NCBI RefSeq assembly: GCF_000801105.2
Contig: NC_079518.1
Span: forward strand, 19,820,800-19,884,799
DNA: 64,000 bases
Origin: Raphanus sativus
Lineage: Eukaryota > Streptophyta > Magnoliopsida > Brassicales > Brassicaceae
Direction: 5' to 3'
Shown here: positions 33,991 through 46,827 of the stretch, one piece after another
Layout of the letters: each line of letters starts with the position of its first letter
Numbering within the stretch: position 1 is the stretch's first letter
The notes under the pieces: generated by a model
What the model was told of the DNA's origin: nothing
Database searches by the model: none
What the model saw: only the letters and a program-made list of their open reading frames with translations
Program-made: the position numbers and the translations under genes

Positions 33991-35148
33991 TTGCTCGAAA
34001 GTACACAGAAAATACACCAAAGTTGTTGCGAAATTGAAAGGAAACGTGTTTTTCTTGCTTTTACTGGGACCCACACTCTACTTGCTTACATCCACTTGAG
34101 AGAGAATCCTAAGCCCATTCTAGGGACGCAAAAAGAATGAACGGAAAATCTAAAATATCTTTCTCGTAAATGAATTTCATTTTCATTTATTCTTAATTCT
34201 AAAAAATAGTACATTACACTTTTACTATTAACCCTAATCTCTTATATCTATCAGTCAAATCTAGTATTTCTTATATTCATTTTCTTCTTCTTTCTTCTTC
34301 TCTCTGGTGAAACTTCTCTTCTTCTCTTAGTTCTTCTTTTTCTATGTTCTTCTCTTCATTCTTCTTTGATTTCTTCTTCTTCTTCTCTTCATGAATATCG
34401 AAGAACACAATTTCAGTAACCAAAGGACAAACAGCGATGGCTCCATCTGAAGTATCAGTCGTCGATGCTTGACAGATCCAAAAATGAAATTGGCGGAATT
34501 CAGGAGAATTCCATGTTTTTATTTGTCTTTGGGTTAGATTTGTTCTTTTATTTTTCAATGTTTTGTATTTACATGTTTTTTTGATTTCAACTACAGATTT
34601 AAACAACTAAGTATTATTTATTTTAGATGAAATATATGAGATGATGTCTCGAGAAAGACAAAAACTACATTTGATAGAGTTTTGTAATTTAGTTAAACAC
34701 TAGTTAGATTTAATTTTGTAGGTTGGGCTAGTCACATAAGTTTTAAGAGGTCGAGAAAACAAAAAACTTTGTTGGAAAAAACAAAAATGTATTAATAGTT
34801 AAAACTGTCCTAGAATATAAATAAGAAGTAAAACTAATCTAAATGTCTCATATATAAATAGGTTAAGAAAGTGTAGAAAATTAATAGTATATATATTACA
34901 ACATAATTAACATGATAGAGTTGTTTCACAGACTCTTACACAACTTTAATAAAAATAATTATATAAAAAATAATAATTTGAACATCCACATTATAATATA
35001 TGTGACTATACTTTGCTCAGGCATTCATTCCAGACTGCAAGCATTACTGGACTTACCTATCGTATATGAACACTGAGAAAAAGGTTTATAAGACCTTATA
35101 GAGCATACTGAGAAATTTAACTGGAAGTGGATCCATATTTTCCTAAAA
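33991..35148. other. Intergenic DNA between LINE and bZIP gene
   Basis: No gene recognised. A TTC/CTT-rich low-complexity tract occupies about 34277-34395; the frame read through it on the minus strand is an artefact of that composition. The last part, up to 35148, should contain the 3' UTR of the bZIP gene. Confidence 0.5.
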
Positions 35149-36491
35149 TCATATCGCCAAGGCTGCAAACTGGGACTCGGGTTCCTGCGTGGTGGGTGGG
35201 CGGTAGTTGTTGTATCTGTTTTGCTGTGTTTGTTTCTGATTCTGTTGTGGTTGTGGTTGTTGTTGGTGCTTTCGAAACTTCAGATTTCCTATCTCTCTTT
35301 CAAGGAATTGTTGCTCAACTGTATCAACCACCCAAAATACAATTTCAGAAGAGAAAAAAATGAAATATATTTTCGGAATTTTAATGAGAAACTTTATTGG
35401 TGGTTGAAGACTTTTTACCATGTTTAAGTTTTTGGATTTCTGCTAAACTATCCAGACGTTGTTTCAAGGCTCTATTTTCCATACCAAGCATGACCAGCTG
35501 TTGATCCAAATAGTGAATGGCAGATGACATTTCACATCCTTGAGCCTATTGGAAAAAACAATTCATCATGTATAATGCACATAAGCGTTCACTGATGTCC
35601 TTGAAATTAAAGAATATATGGAATATGCTTATTTTAAAATCTTACTTGTAGCACTTGGATGGTTCTTTCCAAATCTGATATGTACTCAAGCCTCCTTAAA
35701 CGTGCCCGGTGAGCATTTTGGCTGCAGTTTAAGTGTGAATTAGATAAAGCAATAATGGGAAAATGTACACCCTATAGACAAGGTGATTAGAGTACAAGCA
35801 ATCATAAACCCAACCAATTTTGTTTGTGGATGATTATAACCCGCATCAAGAAAAAAGCAAGCGGTAGATGGAATATATGCCTACTTGTACTAAGTTATAT
35901 GTACAAGAATAAGACCCCTTACTGTTTGATACGTTTAGAGTCAATTTTTGATCCAGGACCGTCTGGTTTTGTTAAAGAGCCTTCTTTCATTTTACTTGCT
36001 TGTATTTCAGCTGATTTCGAGGCAGAGGTACCTGCTCTATTTACAGCTCCCCATGACACATGTGTTTGGAGGTTAGTTCCAGTTTTGTTAGAAAACTCCC
36101 ATCCCAATTTACTGTGGTTGTCGTAAGAGTTAGGATGCCACAAATCATCATGCTGGTTAATATTCTGGACTAGCCAAGATGGCCCAGAAAAATGACTATT
36201 CAGAAGGTCATCTTCTCTAAAAGGCATTAAAGACGAGTTTAAGTAGGCAGATGTGTCACTAGCTGAACGCCTGTGACCTTTGTTGATCTTGGGAGACGCT
36301 GGCTCGCTTAGGAGATCATCGAGCCAAGCTGGTTGCTCATCTATGAGAAGATTATTTAAAGAAGCACTATGATGATGGTGCATATTACTTGGAGGAGAAA
36401 TACTATTATCCCTGTTATTTGGGGAAGCTTGTGATTGTCTTCCAATAGATCCAAAATTTCCTGCGTTGGATAGACTGCTTGAACCTTCCAT
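35149..36491 (-). CDS. bZIP transcription factor (AT1G58110-like), four coding exons
   Basis: I assembled coding exons 36491-35923, 35721-35646, 35545-35419 and 35318-35149 (stop), all with GT...AG introns and matching phases, giving 313 residues. Residues 1-185 are Ser/Asn-rich with QPAWLDDLLSEPASP and GHRRSASDTSAYL, motifs of the Arabidopsis group that includes AT1G58110 and relatives of bZIP34/61. The basic region (KHQNAHRARLRRLEYI, about 189-204) keeps N-x7-R spacing but lacks the usual RSRxRK residues. The zipper follows (ISDLERTIQVLQ, YLDQQLVMLGMENRALKQRL). The C-terminus is Gln-rich and ends FAALAI. It acts in the nucleus as a dimer; the altered basic region may change DNA binding. A 5' UTR intron (36607-36493) precedes the ATG. 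Identity of the exact orthologue is from memory. Confidence 0.85.
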
Positions 36492-36492
36492 T

Positions 36493-36607
36493 CTTGAAAA
36501 CCAAAAAGGGTGAATTACATGTATTAAACTTAATCGTCAACGAAAAAGTAAAGAAACAATTATTTTAATATTTCTCCCATTCTTGAATGAAGATTGTTCC
36601 GACATAC
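36493..36607 (-). other. 5' UTR intron of the bZIP gene
   Basis: On the minus strand a good donor CAG/GTATGT lies at 36608/36607 and an acceptor TTTTCAAG ends at 36493, one base before the ATG. The upstream leader exon would begin right of 36608. Predicted from splice signals only. Confidence 0.55.
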
Positions 36608-36961
36608 CTGACAGGACAAACTTAGGAGACGTGTAGTACCAAACCTCCGACGTGGAGGAAAATGGTATCTCCCTCGATGTAATCTCCTCCTGTGTTAGTG
36701 CCGATTACCCCTTCTTTCTTTGAATGCGAAAAGACAATGAACTATCTCCCAATCGCTAAATAGCTGATCAAAACAATTCACGTTGATAGTTTCCATAGCG
36801 TGCTTTTCGTGAAAACAATCGTTCTTTGTTCTTTTCTTTATTTAGTTTACTACTTTGTTTTTCTTGTTGTCATGTCCAAAAATAGCCTTCTTCAACATTG
36901 CTTCATTACGTACGGTACATACAATACTAGTTTACCAAATAATTCATTCATGTTATATTTT

Positions 36962-36963
<2 letters not shown>

Positions 36964-36992
<29 letters not shown>
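36964..36992. repeat. (TA)n microsatellite
   Basis: About 29 bases of uninterrupted TA repeat, followed by the hAT-like end at 36999. Confidence 0.95.
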
Positions 36993-36998
36993 CATATG

Positions 36999-37145
36999 CA
37001 GGCCCGGCTCTAGACTTCCATAGTCCCAGTGCTATATAATGATATTTTTATAAATTTTATGGACTCTAAATCTTAAAGATTAAAGAAAAAGTTTTAGGAC
37101 CCTGTGCTTAAGCACTCCTCGCACACCCCTAAAGCCATAAGATCA
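36999..37145. mobile_element. hAT-type terminus, truncated
   Basis: Begins CAGGCCCGGCTCTAG, close to the ends of the hAT MITE at 39192-39585 (CAGGGCCGG and CAGGCCCGG). Internal GGACCCTGTGC is typical of the same group. I find no opposite end with a target duplication, so this is a remnant. Confidence 0.45.
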
Positions 37146-38777
37146 AAATAAAATTTGAAGGAACGTTCTACAACCGGATCAATGAGGCTTAGCAATTGAC
37201 TGACAGACTCGCCTTGCTTGAACAAGAAGACGATGATAACGTGATGGATATAGGTAGTAACACCACTCAGCTTAATCTAGTTGTAATAATTGGCCTATTG
37301 CTGTAGATGCTCTCCACATCAACAATTACATCTACAGCCCTAAGTCTACACCAATTTTTATTTGTTTTTTTTTAAGTTCACAGCCTTTTTAAAATTTTAC
37401 AACTTTCTTAGTTACTTCAACTATTTTATTATTTATAGTAATATCTCTGGAATTGATTTGATATGTATGATATATTTTAATAAAATTTAATTATAAAATT
37501 TATTTGATATCAATTTATCGACGTTTCGAAAGTAAGTTAATATGAAATTTAAATTTAAATGACTGTAAATTTATATTATGAAAAATATATATAATATGTT
37601 ATTTGTATTTATAAATATTAAACTTTGTAAGATATTCTTTAATTTAATTGTTAATTATTTCAACTCTTTTTGCTATATTTTTTTTTGATGAAACATATGT
37701 TATATATTTCAAAAATTGTATTATATATTTTAATGAATTTTAAATTTTAAATTTATTTGATCTCAATTTATTGCATTTTGTTTATATACGGGCTTTAGTT
37801 TAATATGAAATTTTATATAAATTTTATTAAATTATATTTATTTATAAAAATATAAAATAAATAATTAATTAATTTAATTGTTTTCATATTGATTGAAATT
37901 ATTTGGTAATATCTAAACTTGAAAAATAAGTATACTTATTTTGATTTTTTGTTTCATAAACTATCATAATGTTTTAAGCAATTATAACATGTTATTTGGA
38001 AATAAAGATAGTATTAATATTGTTTCTATAATTATTTTATAATAGAAGGGTTTATTAAATTTAAAATCCTACAAAAGGTTAGGTCTAAGAGAATTTTTCT
38101 TTTTAATATGATAGATATAATTGTTTTGTGTAATTTATCTTGCTAATAATTTAGTTTATATCATATATAGTTTAATTTTTGTTTTTAGTTAGTGTTATGT
38201 ATTTATTTTCAGATAATATCTATCTTGAATATTTTCATAATTTATTTGTTATTTTATTTATTCTACAGTGTAAAATTATGTTTTTAGTTAAATGAAACAT
38301 ATGAAATTTTGTTCATCTAGCTATATAATATTCTATAGCTTTATTTCTTGTATATGTTTTTTTATGAAATTGTTTTGACAAAATCTGTGTTATTTATTTG
38401 GTTGACTGTATGATATATTTTAAATAATTCTTAATTATAAATTCATTTGTGTCAATTTATTATATATATGGTCTTTAAATTAATATGAAATTTTATCTAA
38501 ATTTAAATCAATGTAATTTTTTATTTATAAATAGAAATATAATAATTGATTAATATTAATTTTTTGATATTTTCATAAATTATTTGAATCTTTTAGTTAT
38601 AATGTTTTATATTGTTTGAACATAAGATTAGTTATTGTGTTGTTTGAAGACATATACAGTTTTATAATATAGTTTCTACAATTATTGTATTATAAAGGGA
38701 TGAATTTAATTTAAAATCTTACAAAAAAATGTTGGGTGTAAGAAAATGATTATGTTTTAATAAGAGAAATTGTTAAG
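37146..38777. repeat. AT-rich block with three diverged repeat copies
   Basis: Similar segments begin near 37455, 37715 and 38400. Each contains a GATATATTTTAA stretch, a TTTGATNTCAATTTAT stretch and a TTAATATGAAATTT stretch in the same order. Helitron-like 5' terminal sequence (TCTATCATATTAAAAAG on the minus strand) ends at 38115. I interpret the block as overlapping decayed Helitron interiors. No gene. Confidence 0.45.
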
Positions 38778-38779
38778 TA

Positions 38780-39041
38780 CTCCATCCGTTTCGAAACCAT
38801 ATATGTTTTAGAATTTTCACATTTTTTAATAAAATATATTAAAACTATTATAAATGCATAGTTTTATGTAATTTATATTTTCTACACTTTTAAACCAATA
38901 AGTTTTTAAAAATGCAATTAATGTTTTTGAGTTTCATAATTTTCATTATTAATTAACAAAAACTGCATTGGAAATATATATATATATATATATTTGAAAC
39001 AAAAAAATTCTCTAGAATATGCATTTTTTGAAAGGGGAGAG
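38780..39041. mobile_element. Stowaway-type (Tc1/mariner) MITE
   Basis: 262 bp with terminal inverted repeats beginning CTCCATCCGTTTCGAAA and, on the other strand, CTCTCCCCTTTCAAAA. The flanks are TA on both sides (38778-38779 and 39042-39043). CTCC(C/A)TCCGTTTC is the Stowaway signature. It has an internal TA repeat and no coding capacity. Confidence 0.75.
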
Positions 39042-39191
39042 TATTATTTTTTGGGATTTTTCTTTTTTCACCTAAAAGATCTCTGTTCCGAAAAAGGATC
39101 CGCGAAAATAAATAAGAAAACAGAGGGAGAAGAAAGAAAGTGAAATAAAGAGGCACATGCAAAAGAAGCGGAGAGACGGCTATAGGCGATC

Positions 39192-39585
39192 CAGGGCCGG
39201 TCCATGGCTACTGAAGGCCCTACTCAAAACTAAAAGATGTGCCCTCTATCAAACCTATAAATAAATACTAAAACAGAGTATCATCTTAATCAAAAAGGTT
39301 TTTTTCTTTTAAGGATAATATTCTCTAAACTAAAAGAAAGAGAACCAGGAGTCTTACAATTCACAAGCAAATAAACGAATATCAATGATTGATGACATTA
39401 ATTTAACAATTTGTAGAAGTTAAAAACCCTCGTTTTGACGAAAGAGACGAGTCGTAGTAGGATAGAGACAAATATATTACGTTTTTGGATTAAAAAAATG
39501 AATATTCAAACTAAAAATTCACTAATGCGGCCCTTAATGGGCCCTAAATGGTCGCTTACTTTGCTTCCCTTGTGGGCCGGGCCTG
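39192..39585. mobile_element. hAT-type MITE
   Basis: 394 bp. The left end is CAGGGCCGGTCC, the right end inverted is CAGGCCCGGCCC. The 8-bp flanks AGGCGATC (39184-39191) and GTGCGATC (39586-39593) agree in 6 of 8, as expected for an ageing hAT target duplication. No coding capacity. Confidence 0.65.
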
Positions 39586-39754
39586 GTGCGATCTTCTTCT
39601 CCTCTCATCTCTTCAACGCTTGGTATGATCAAAAAAGTGAGGAGTGTTTCTGGTGATAATCGTATGATCTAGATACCCACATGATGATCTTATTGATGAA
39701 ACTAACCATTGTTCTGGCGTTTCTCCAAAGTTACGTTTTTCAGTTCTCTTTCTT

Positions 39755-40144
39755 GTGACTGAAGTTTTGAATGATTCTCTTTGGATGGTGATGTTTATCA
39801 AACAAAATCTGGGAATTTACAATTCCTTATCAGTTTTTACGTCATCAACAACAAGTCTCCATCTTCATTTTGTACGCAACATGCTATTGGAACCCAATAT
39901 TTATGTTGGTGTGGGACAGTTCTACTATAGTTCTACTCCAACATTCTCCATCTCCGTGGTGGTTAAGACCCACTGCGATGTCAGTTTGACAAGGTATTAT
40001 CAATTTTCGATTGCAGTTTTGATTATTCATCGTTATAGATGGTGCTTTGGTCGAAGAATTTGGGATCCAAGTAAATTACGAAACTTGTTGAAGCAATTAC
40101 ACGATGAGATTGAGAGGAGAAAATCAGTTTCAGAAACGAAATAA
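39755..40144 (+). CDS. Hypothetical ORF, 129 codons
   Basis: An open frame directly right of the hAT MITE. The product would have a hydrophobic N-terminal half and a charged end (WDPSKLRNLLKQLHDEIERR) with helical character. I recognise no family, and there is no convincing start context or splice pattern. It may be a relic or chance frame. Confidence 0.2.
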   Translation: MTEVLNDSLWMVMFIKQNLGIYNSLSVFTSSTTSLHLHFVRNMLLEPNIYVGVGQFYYSSTPTFSISVVVKTHCDVSLTRYYQFSIAVLIIHRYRWCFGRRIWDPSKLRNLLKQLHDEIERRKSVSETK

Positions 40145-40713
40145 GAATCTTTTAAAATCTATATTTTGATACAATATAGTATTTGGTATCAAAACATGGA
40201 TAAGTCTGAACAATTGTTGAAACCGTGGAAACCACCATGAGAAGAACGATTAGAAGATGAATTTTCTTTGTTGTATGACGATATTCTTACAATCGCTGAA
40301 AGTTGGTCGTTCCAGTCTTATTTTCTACGATTGAAGTAATATTGGAATCTAAACCGTAACTATTTATAGTTCTAAACTGGGATGATATTAACGTAATACA
40401 ACCAAGAAAATTGCTGTCTATGATGCGACCAAGATTTAAAGTTCACAAGAAGATTAATAGAGTTGATACTCTATTCATAAAGAATATCTGAGAGAATAAC
40501 ATCTTTACCATTTCTTTTATTTTATCAGTTGTTATTCTTTCGTCTTCTTTGTTATGTTTGTTTTTTCAACCTTTTTAATTGTTTAAAGGAGCACACTTTG
40601 AGCCTGAACATGTATTAATATATCATATTACATTACACGTGTAGGCAGATTAAAAACAGTGAAGCTAACGTGGCAAAGAAAGAACATGCAAAACAAGACA
40701 TTCAGCTCCGCCG

Positions 40714-40998
40714 CTAGAAAGTTCTCAGATCATGAACCACCGTCACGGTATTATCTTCTCCGCGCACAGCCTCAAAACGCTTGTACTCCTTAGACTCTTT
40801 CTCTTTCCAAATCTTCCACTTGAAATCGTATTATTCTTCATCGCTGGTTATTTGTACATGGAAAATCTCGGATGATTTGAAGAGACTCTTCGCCGGACCA
40901 TCCATTGGATGCCAACTCTTCTAGACCTCCTATAGATCAGCCAAGACAATATCAACGTCACCACCTCTTTCCTCTCTAGGATACTTCACTCCAGGAGC
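40714..40998 (-). pseudogene. Coding relic with in-frame stops, family not identified
   Basis: On the minus strand one frame reads coherently for about 95 codons: APGVKYPREERGGDVDIVLA, KSWHPMDGPAKSLF, IFHVQITSDEE, YDFKWKIWKEKESKEYK, VVHDLRTF. It is interrupted by three stop codons, and the composition (charged, with spaced aromatics) is that of a real protein. I do not recognise the family. No paralogue is present elsewhere in the window. Confidence 0.45.
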
Positions 40999-41490
40999 TA
41001 TCAATCAATCCTCTTAAAAGAGAAAAGCTTGACTCCTTTTAAGAAAAGATTTAGTGCTTGACCGGAGAAGAAAAATAAAACGATTTAAGTTAAACATGAT
41101 TTATAATTATTTGCAAAAGAGGAGAGTTTCTAACAATCAGACTTTTTATTTGAACTTCCAAATCAGAGATAAAGGATAGACTTTAGAAACAGATCTGATT
41201 TGAGTTCTTAATACAACAAAAACCGGACTGCCGAATCAAAACATCGCCGAACGAATAAACAGATCGCCAAAGCAAAGTAAAGCATCAGACAAAGCCGAAA
41301 ACAGAAAACAAAAGGTGTTTAATCTCTACTCTGCATCTTCGTATCTGTGAAAGATGAGATTGTGTGAACAGATACGAAGGCCGTTGAGAGAAAATTCTCT
41401 CTCTAAGAGAAAGAGAGAGAAACTATTTTGTCTTCTTCATTATGTTATTAGCTACTTTTTATTAGCTTATGTATTATGTATGTATTTGTT

Positions 41491-44400
41491 TTTTTTGTCA
41501 TCAACTAAAAGATAGACTTATACTGACTCTGTAAACCACACTAGTAACTCTGTATTCATGTGAACGACAAAATACGGTTGAATCTTGGCACTTCGTGCTG
41601 ACTATCCGCCTTCAAATTCTTCGCTCGTGGTACATGAATGATCTCTAAGCTGAGAAAACTTTCTTGCAGGGTTTTAATTTCTTCCAAATAACTTGCAAAG
41701 GCAGACCCGAAATCATCTTCACCAATTGAGAACAATCTATTGCAATCGTAGCATGAAACTGACGCAAATTTCTCATACACTCCATTGCCCAAACTAGTGC
41801 CTCCACCTCTGAATAAAGAGGGGATAGGCTCTCCCAGACATTACTTGCTCCCATCAAACCATCAAAACCTTCTAAAGTACTATATCACCCTTGTCCGGAA
41901 AAAATCATTATCTTTCTAAGAACCATCTGTAAAGCACCACCGCCTTGGGATTAACAGTAAATCTAAAACCTTTACATTTTCTACGTCCCCGCTGTGTAAT
42001 CAAGACTTGTGACTCCGTCCAAAGTGTTGATTCAGTTTCCGTAAATTTTAGCGTTTCCATGGGATCAATGTCTAAATTACTAAAAAACCTTATTATTCAT
42101 TCCTTTCTAGATGTACCATAAAATCCAGGCAATCTGATGATCATCCATTTTTGGTTGAACCCTCCAATATAGGTGATCCATATTTGTGAAAAGGGATTCA
42201 GTGGGAAAAGATAGCCGGATTTGATGGTATTTGTGAGAGTGCCCAAACCTGACGTGTTAGAGGACATTCGAAAAACACATGGTTAATCGATTCCTCTGCA
42301 GCTCCACAATTAGCGCAACATAGATCCCCTTGTAGCCCTCGTGCATGCAAATTTTTTTTCACTGCTATACACCCTGACACCAATTGCCATAAAAAGTGCT
42401 TAACCTTTGGTGGGCAGCGTATTTTCCAGCAAAACTCTTTTAGTATATCAACTGTGTGGGGCCTTAAATTGCAGTTGTTTTTTCCTTGTCCAGATAAACC
42501 TTTTCTACTTGATTACCGTATTTGACCGTGTATTTCCCATTTTTTGTGAAATGCCATCCATCCATGTCCACCATATAAGTCTTGCTTAGTGGTATCCTTT
42601 CTATTATTTTCACTTCCTTAGGGTCCACTAAAGCCTGAATTTCCTGTAGATTCCAAGTTCGCTAAGCTTAGTCAATAAGAGAGTCAATTGTAAGACTGGG
42701 TTAAATGTTGTGTTGATTTTTATTTGCTGGTCTCGGGCGAGTGGTTAGGGCCAGGGGTCATTCCATACAGAGATAGATGAGCCGGATCCCACCCGTTTAA
42801 TTAGTCTTTTGCTAACCATAGATATAGTAGAAATAATACGCCGCCAGCCGTACGACGGAGAGTATGATCGGATCGGTTCCAGTGGTGAAGCATTCCTGAA
42901 GTACCGTCCTTTAAAAACTCGAGAGAATAAAGTATTTGGTCTCTCATTTAGACGCCATAGTAGCTTACCAAGCATCGCCGTGTTAAAATCAGTTAGGTCC
43001 TTAAAGCTCAAGCCACCTTCATCTTTGTTTAAACATACTTTATCCCATGACATCCAATGCATACCCCTTGTACTGCCACCTGGACTCCACCAGAATTGGG
43101 CTACCGCACTCGTCAGTTTCTTTGCGTTAGCCTTTGGCAAGCGATAACAGGACATCACATGATTTGGTAATGATGTAATTACTGATTTAATGATAATCTC
43201 CTTTCCTCCTTTAGAAAACAATTTAAAGGTCCAGCCATTGATCGTATTATTCAAACTCTCCTGAACAAATCCAAAAACTTGTATCTTAGACCCTCCGAGA
43301 TTCTCTGGAAGTCCCATATAAGATCACATTCCTCCTAGGTTCTGAATTCCTAAAACATCCCTCAATTTCTGTCTACTGCATTCCTCAATCTTGTGTCCAA
43401 ACTGAATTGAGGATTTTTGAAAATTTATTTGTTGACCTGATACAACCTCATACTCCTTTAAAATCCTGAGAAAGGTTTGACCCTCTTCTTTTTGTGCCTT
43501 GCAAGAGAAGAGAATATCATCTGCAAAGAGCAGATGAGATATCGGTGGACAAGCTCTAGAAACCTTCATTCCTGTTAATTGTTTCTCCCTCTCAGCCTTT
43601 TTGATTTTTGCAATTAAAGCCTCGGTACACATAATGAATAGATATGGTGATAATGGGTCCCCCTAACGTAAACCCCTATGTTGGATTATGAGGCCGCGTG
43701 GCTTACCATTTAGTAAAACCTAATATTGAACCGATGGTATACACTCCATCATTAGTTTTATTCAATGAGCATCAAAATCCATCTTCTGTAGAAGAGCCTG
43801 GATAAAGTCTCATTCCACCATATCATACGCTTTACTCATGTCCGTTTTGATTGCCATATACTTTTCTTGACATGCTTTATTGGTTCTCAACCCATAGAAC
43901 ATCTCCTGAGCTATAAGAATATTATCCGATATCAACCTTCCAGCCACAAAGGTCGATTGGGTCTCCGAAATAAGTGCAGGGAGACATTATTTCAATCGCT
44001 GGCAAAACACTTTCAAGATAATCTTATACCCGACATTAAAAAGGCTTATTGGCCGTAGTTATGTCATCCTCGTAGGCCTTTCCATCTTTGGAATCATACA
44101 AATATTGGTGCTGTTGAGCCTTGAGTCCATTTCTCATGAAACCAGATAATTATTCACCATCTCTAAAAGATCATTCTTTATTATATTCTAGGAGTGTTGG
44201 AAGAAAAGAGCTGTCATTATATCCAGTCCTAGAGTCTTCTCCAGATGCATCATAAACAGAGCATGTCTTACCTCCTCCTCAGTTGCTATCATAGACGGTG
44301 TTATCTCCTCCAAGAAGCTATCAAACTCTAATGGGGAAGTGATACTAAATAAATCCTGAAAATAGTCCACTGTCACCTTCTCAACACCTCCATCCTCTGT

Positions 44401-45448
44401 GATCCAATTTCCATGCTCATCATGTAGTCCTACAATCCTATTTTGAACCCTCTGTTGCTTTGTTAAAGCATGATAAAATTTTGTAATTAGATCTCCAGAC
44501 GTATACCACATATTACGACTCTTCTAAAACCAGTATTCCTCTTTATCTTTGTACGCATCCTGTAATTTTTTCGATACCTCCAAAATCTTCTCCTGAGACC
44601 TATTCATTAATTTTTCCTTCCTGTCATTTAGCAATTTTATGACGAAAATTGCTAATTTGTAACAATATCCTCACCGCTGCCTCTATGATTTTCTGACCAA
44701 CCTTTAGCAATTGAGTCCATAAGACCTTCATGTCCAATCCATCTCTTGTCGAAACGAAATTGCCCTCTCCGTCTAGGAACTTTGTCTTCTAAGTAAGCCA
44801 CTACTGGGCGAGATCTGACCCTACCATCCCTAGATATTATGTGTAAAAACATGGGAATAGTGTGTGCCAATCTTCATTAGCTAGAGTGTGATCTAGACGA
44901 CATCTAATCGTCATTGCCCCTCTCCTCTTCCCTCTTCTTCTTTGCTATGACATTTTGTTTTTCCAGGCTGGAAAGTTTAATAAACCACTATTTCTTATCA
45001 TGTTTTTGAAAGGAATAAAAGATTCTTCACTTCTCAGAGCCAGTAATCTCATTTAGGTCTCCAATGATAAACCATGGTTTTGATCTCGCTAGCCCATATC
45101 TAGTTAAACGTTTCCAAACTTGTTCCCTTAACGAAAATTAAAAATACTTTTTACCAAGAGTCACTATTTCCACATCTATCATTCGATTACTAGAATATAG
45201 AATCTTGATCTAAAACTCATTATTATAAAATAGAGCTAATTCACCACTTCTTTCAGTTGGGTCCATTGTGACCAGATTATCGTATCTAAAGTGTGATTGA
45301 ATCCTTGCACAAACTCAAAGTTTTACTTTGTTTCTGATAAAAACAAGAAATCCAGTTTATGTTTTTGCCATATTTTCTTAAGATAGCTTATAGTCCATTT
45401 GCTTCTCATTCCGCGGCAATTTATTAATTGTCCATTTGCTTCCCATTA
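41491..45448 (-). mobile_element. L1-type LINE with perfect 19-bp target duplication
   Basis: The flanks TATTATGTATGTATTTGTT at 41472-41490 and 45449-45467 are identical. The minus-strand 3' end has a short poly-A (plus-strand T run from about 41489). The 5' end at 45448 lies just before the endonuclease start, so ORF1 is absent and the copy is 5'-truncated. The insertion is 3958 bp. Confidence 0.92.
41556..45430 (-). pseudogene. LINE ORF2, heavily mutated
   Basis: In order on the minus strand: endonuclease start (NCRGMRSKWTISYLKK, WQKHKLDFLFLSETK, near 45410-45310), RT (43632-43324 with LLFADDILFS), the region after RT (43317-42745 with GGKEIIIKS and MHWMSWDKVCLNKDEGGL), zf-RVT (42383-42198 with CCANCGAAEESINHVFFEC) and the RNase H-like end (41857-41556). 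Frames are broken by many stops and shifts, more than in the other LINEs here, so this copy is older. Confidence 0.85.
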
Positions 45449-45467
45449 TATTATGTATGTATTTGTT

Positions 45468-46827
45468 ATTTGTGACAGAATAATCAATAAATCTAATCTA
45501 TTAAAATATAGTCTTATTTTTATCTACTGATATAAGTTGTGATTAACTTTTAAACCATTTCAAAAATGTTATAAATAAATTACATGCTATTTAAATATCA
45601 TCAAATCCACTTAAACTAAACCAACTAAATATTATACTCTGATTCGGGTGTGTATCAAACCAATCCCTTTTAAATTAGATTGGACCTAGCGGACATGGTC
45701 AATACACAATTCTCATTATATTTCAATAATGAGTACATCGTTGTATACAAAAATTGTGTTTGTTCCTTTTGATATTTTTTGTACAACAATATCATGTTTT
45801 TCTCCTCTTTATAATAGCATCCAAACAAAAATCACTTCTATTCTATTAAAAGAGAAACATTCTGAAAAAATCTACCTATGCAAGGTTACTGCACCCATTC
45901 ATTTAAATGTTACACTTATATTTTGCCCAATATTGTTACCGTGTATTACTCAACCTATATGTCGATTTCTTTTCTAATGCCCCCACAACTTTCGTGATAT
46001 GAAATGGCCCAACCCAATATCTATGTTTTTTATAGCTGGTCATTGTTTGGTATCCGATAATCTTAGGCCCAATACAATTTCAATTTTTTTAAATGGATCA
46101 AAATTAATACCATCAAAGCTTATACAAATACATCTTATTAACCATACTATATACAAAGTTCTAAATCTCTTCCAATGTATCAGTTTAGATGGAGAATGCA
46201 GCCATATTATTACCATTACGTGTCTTCTTCTCCAATATGAAAAATCCTACATCAAAAGTACAAAATGTCAATTACTCAAAACCATTACACCTATCTAGAC
46301 ATTGTTTAATATAGCTGGCTAAATAATCCAATTATACCAAATATACTATGACATCTGAACCATTAAACCATGAAATATTCTAAAATGATTAACAGCCAAC
46401 AGTATATTGTACATACGATATTGAACACCAGATTTCCGAAAATATATCAATTATTCGGTGTACAAGTTTATTTAATATCTAGACGTTAAAAAAAGTTTAT
46501 TTAATATCATAATTAATTTCGATCTCCTTATTTTTAATAATTAATAAGGAAACTTGATTTCTTGGTGTCCAAGTTTATTTAATATCATAATTAATTGGTG
46601 TACAAGTTTATTTAATATCATAATTAATTTCGATCTCCTTATCACCTAATTAGATTTTTATTGCTATATACTCGCAGTATATTCCTTAATCAACAAACTA
46701 ACATATCTAATTAAATCTCCATAATATTTACCCTAAATTAGCGTAACCTACAACCTCTGTAGCCTCTCCTAATATAAATATAACATCGGTTTCCACCCTA
46801 TACCTCAAACAAGTCTAAACACACCCA
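45468..46827. other. AT-rich DNA, possible left part of a Helitron
   Basis: No gene recognised. At 45837 the plus strand reads TCTATTCTATTAAAAGAG, matching the Helitron 5' ends in this window, though the preceding base is T and not the expected A. Short direct repeats of a GTTTATTTAATATCATAATTA phrase occur at about 46465-46640. Confidence 0.4.

Noticed and set aside
34277..34606. 109-codon Lys/Glu-rich frame on the minus strand
   Set aside because: It is created by the TTC/CTT-rich low-complexity tract and has no homology I recognise.
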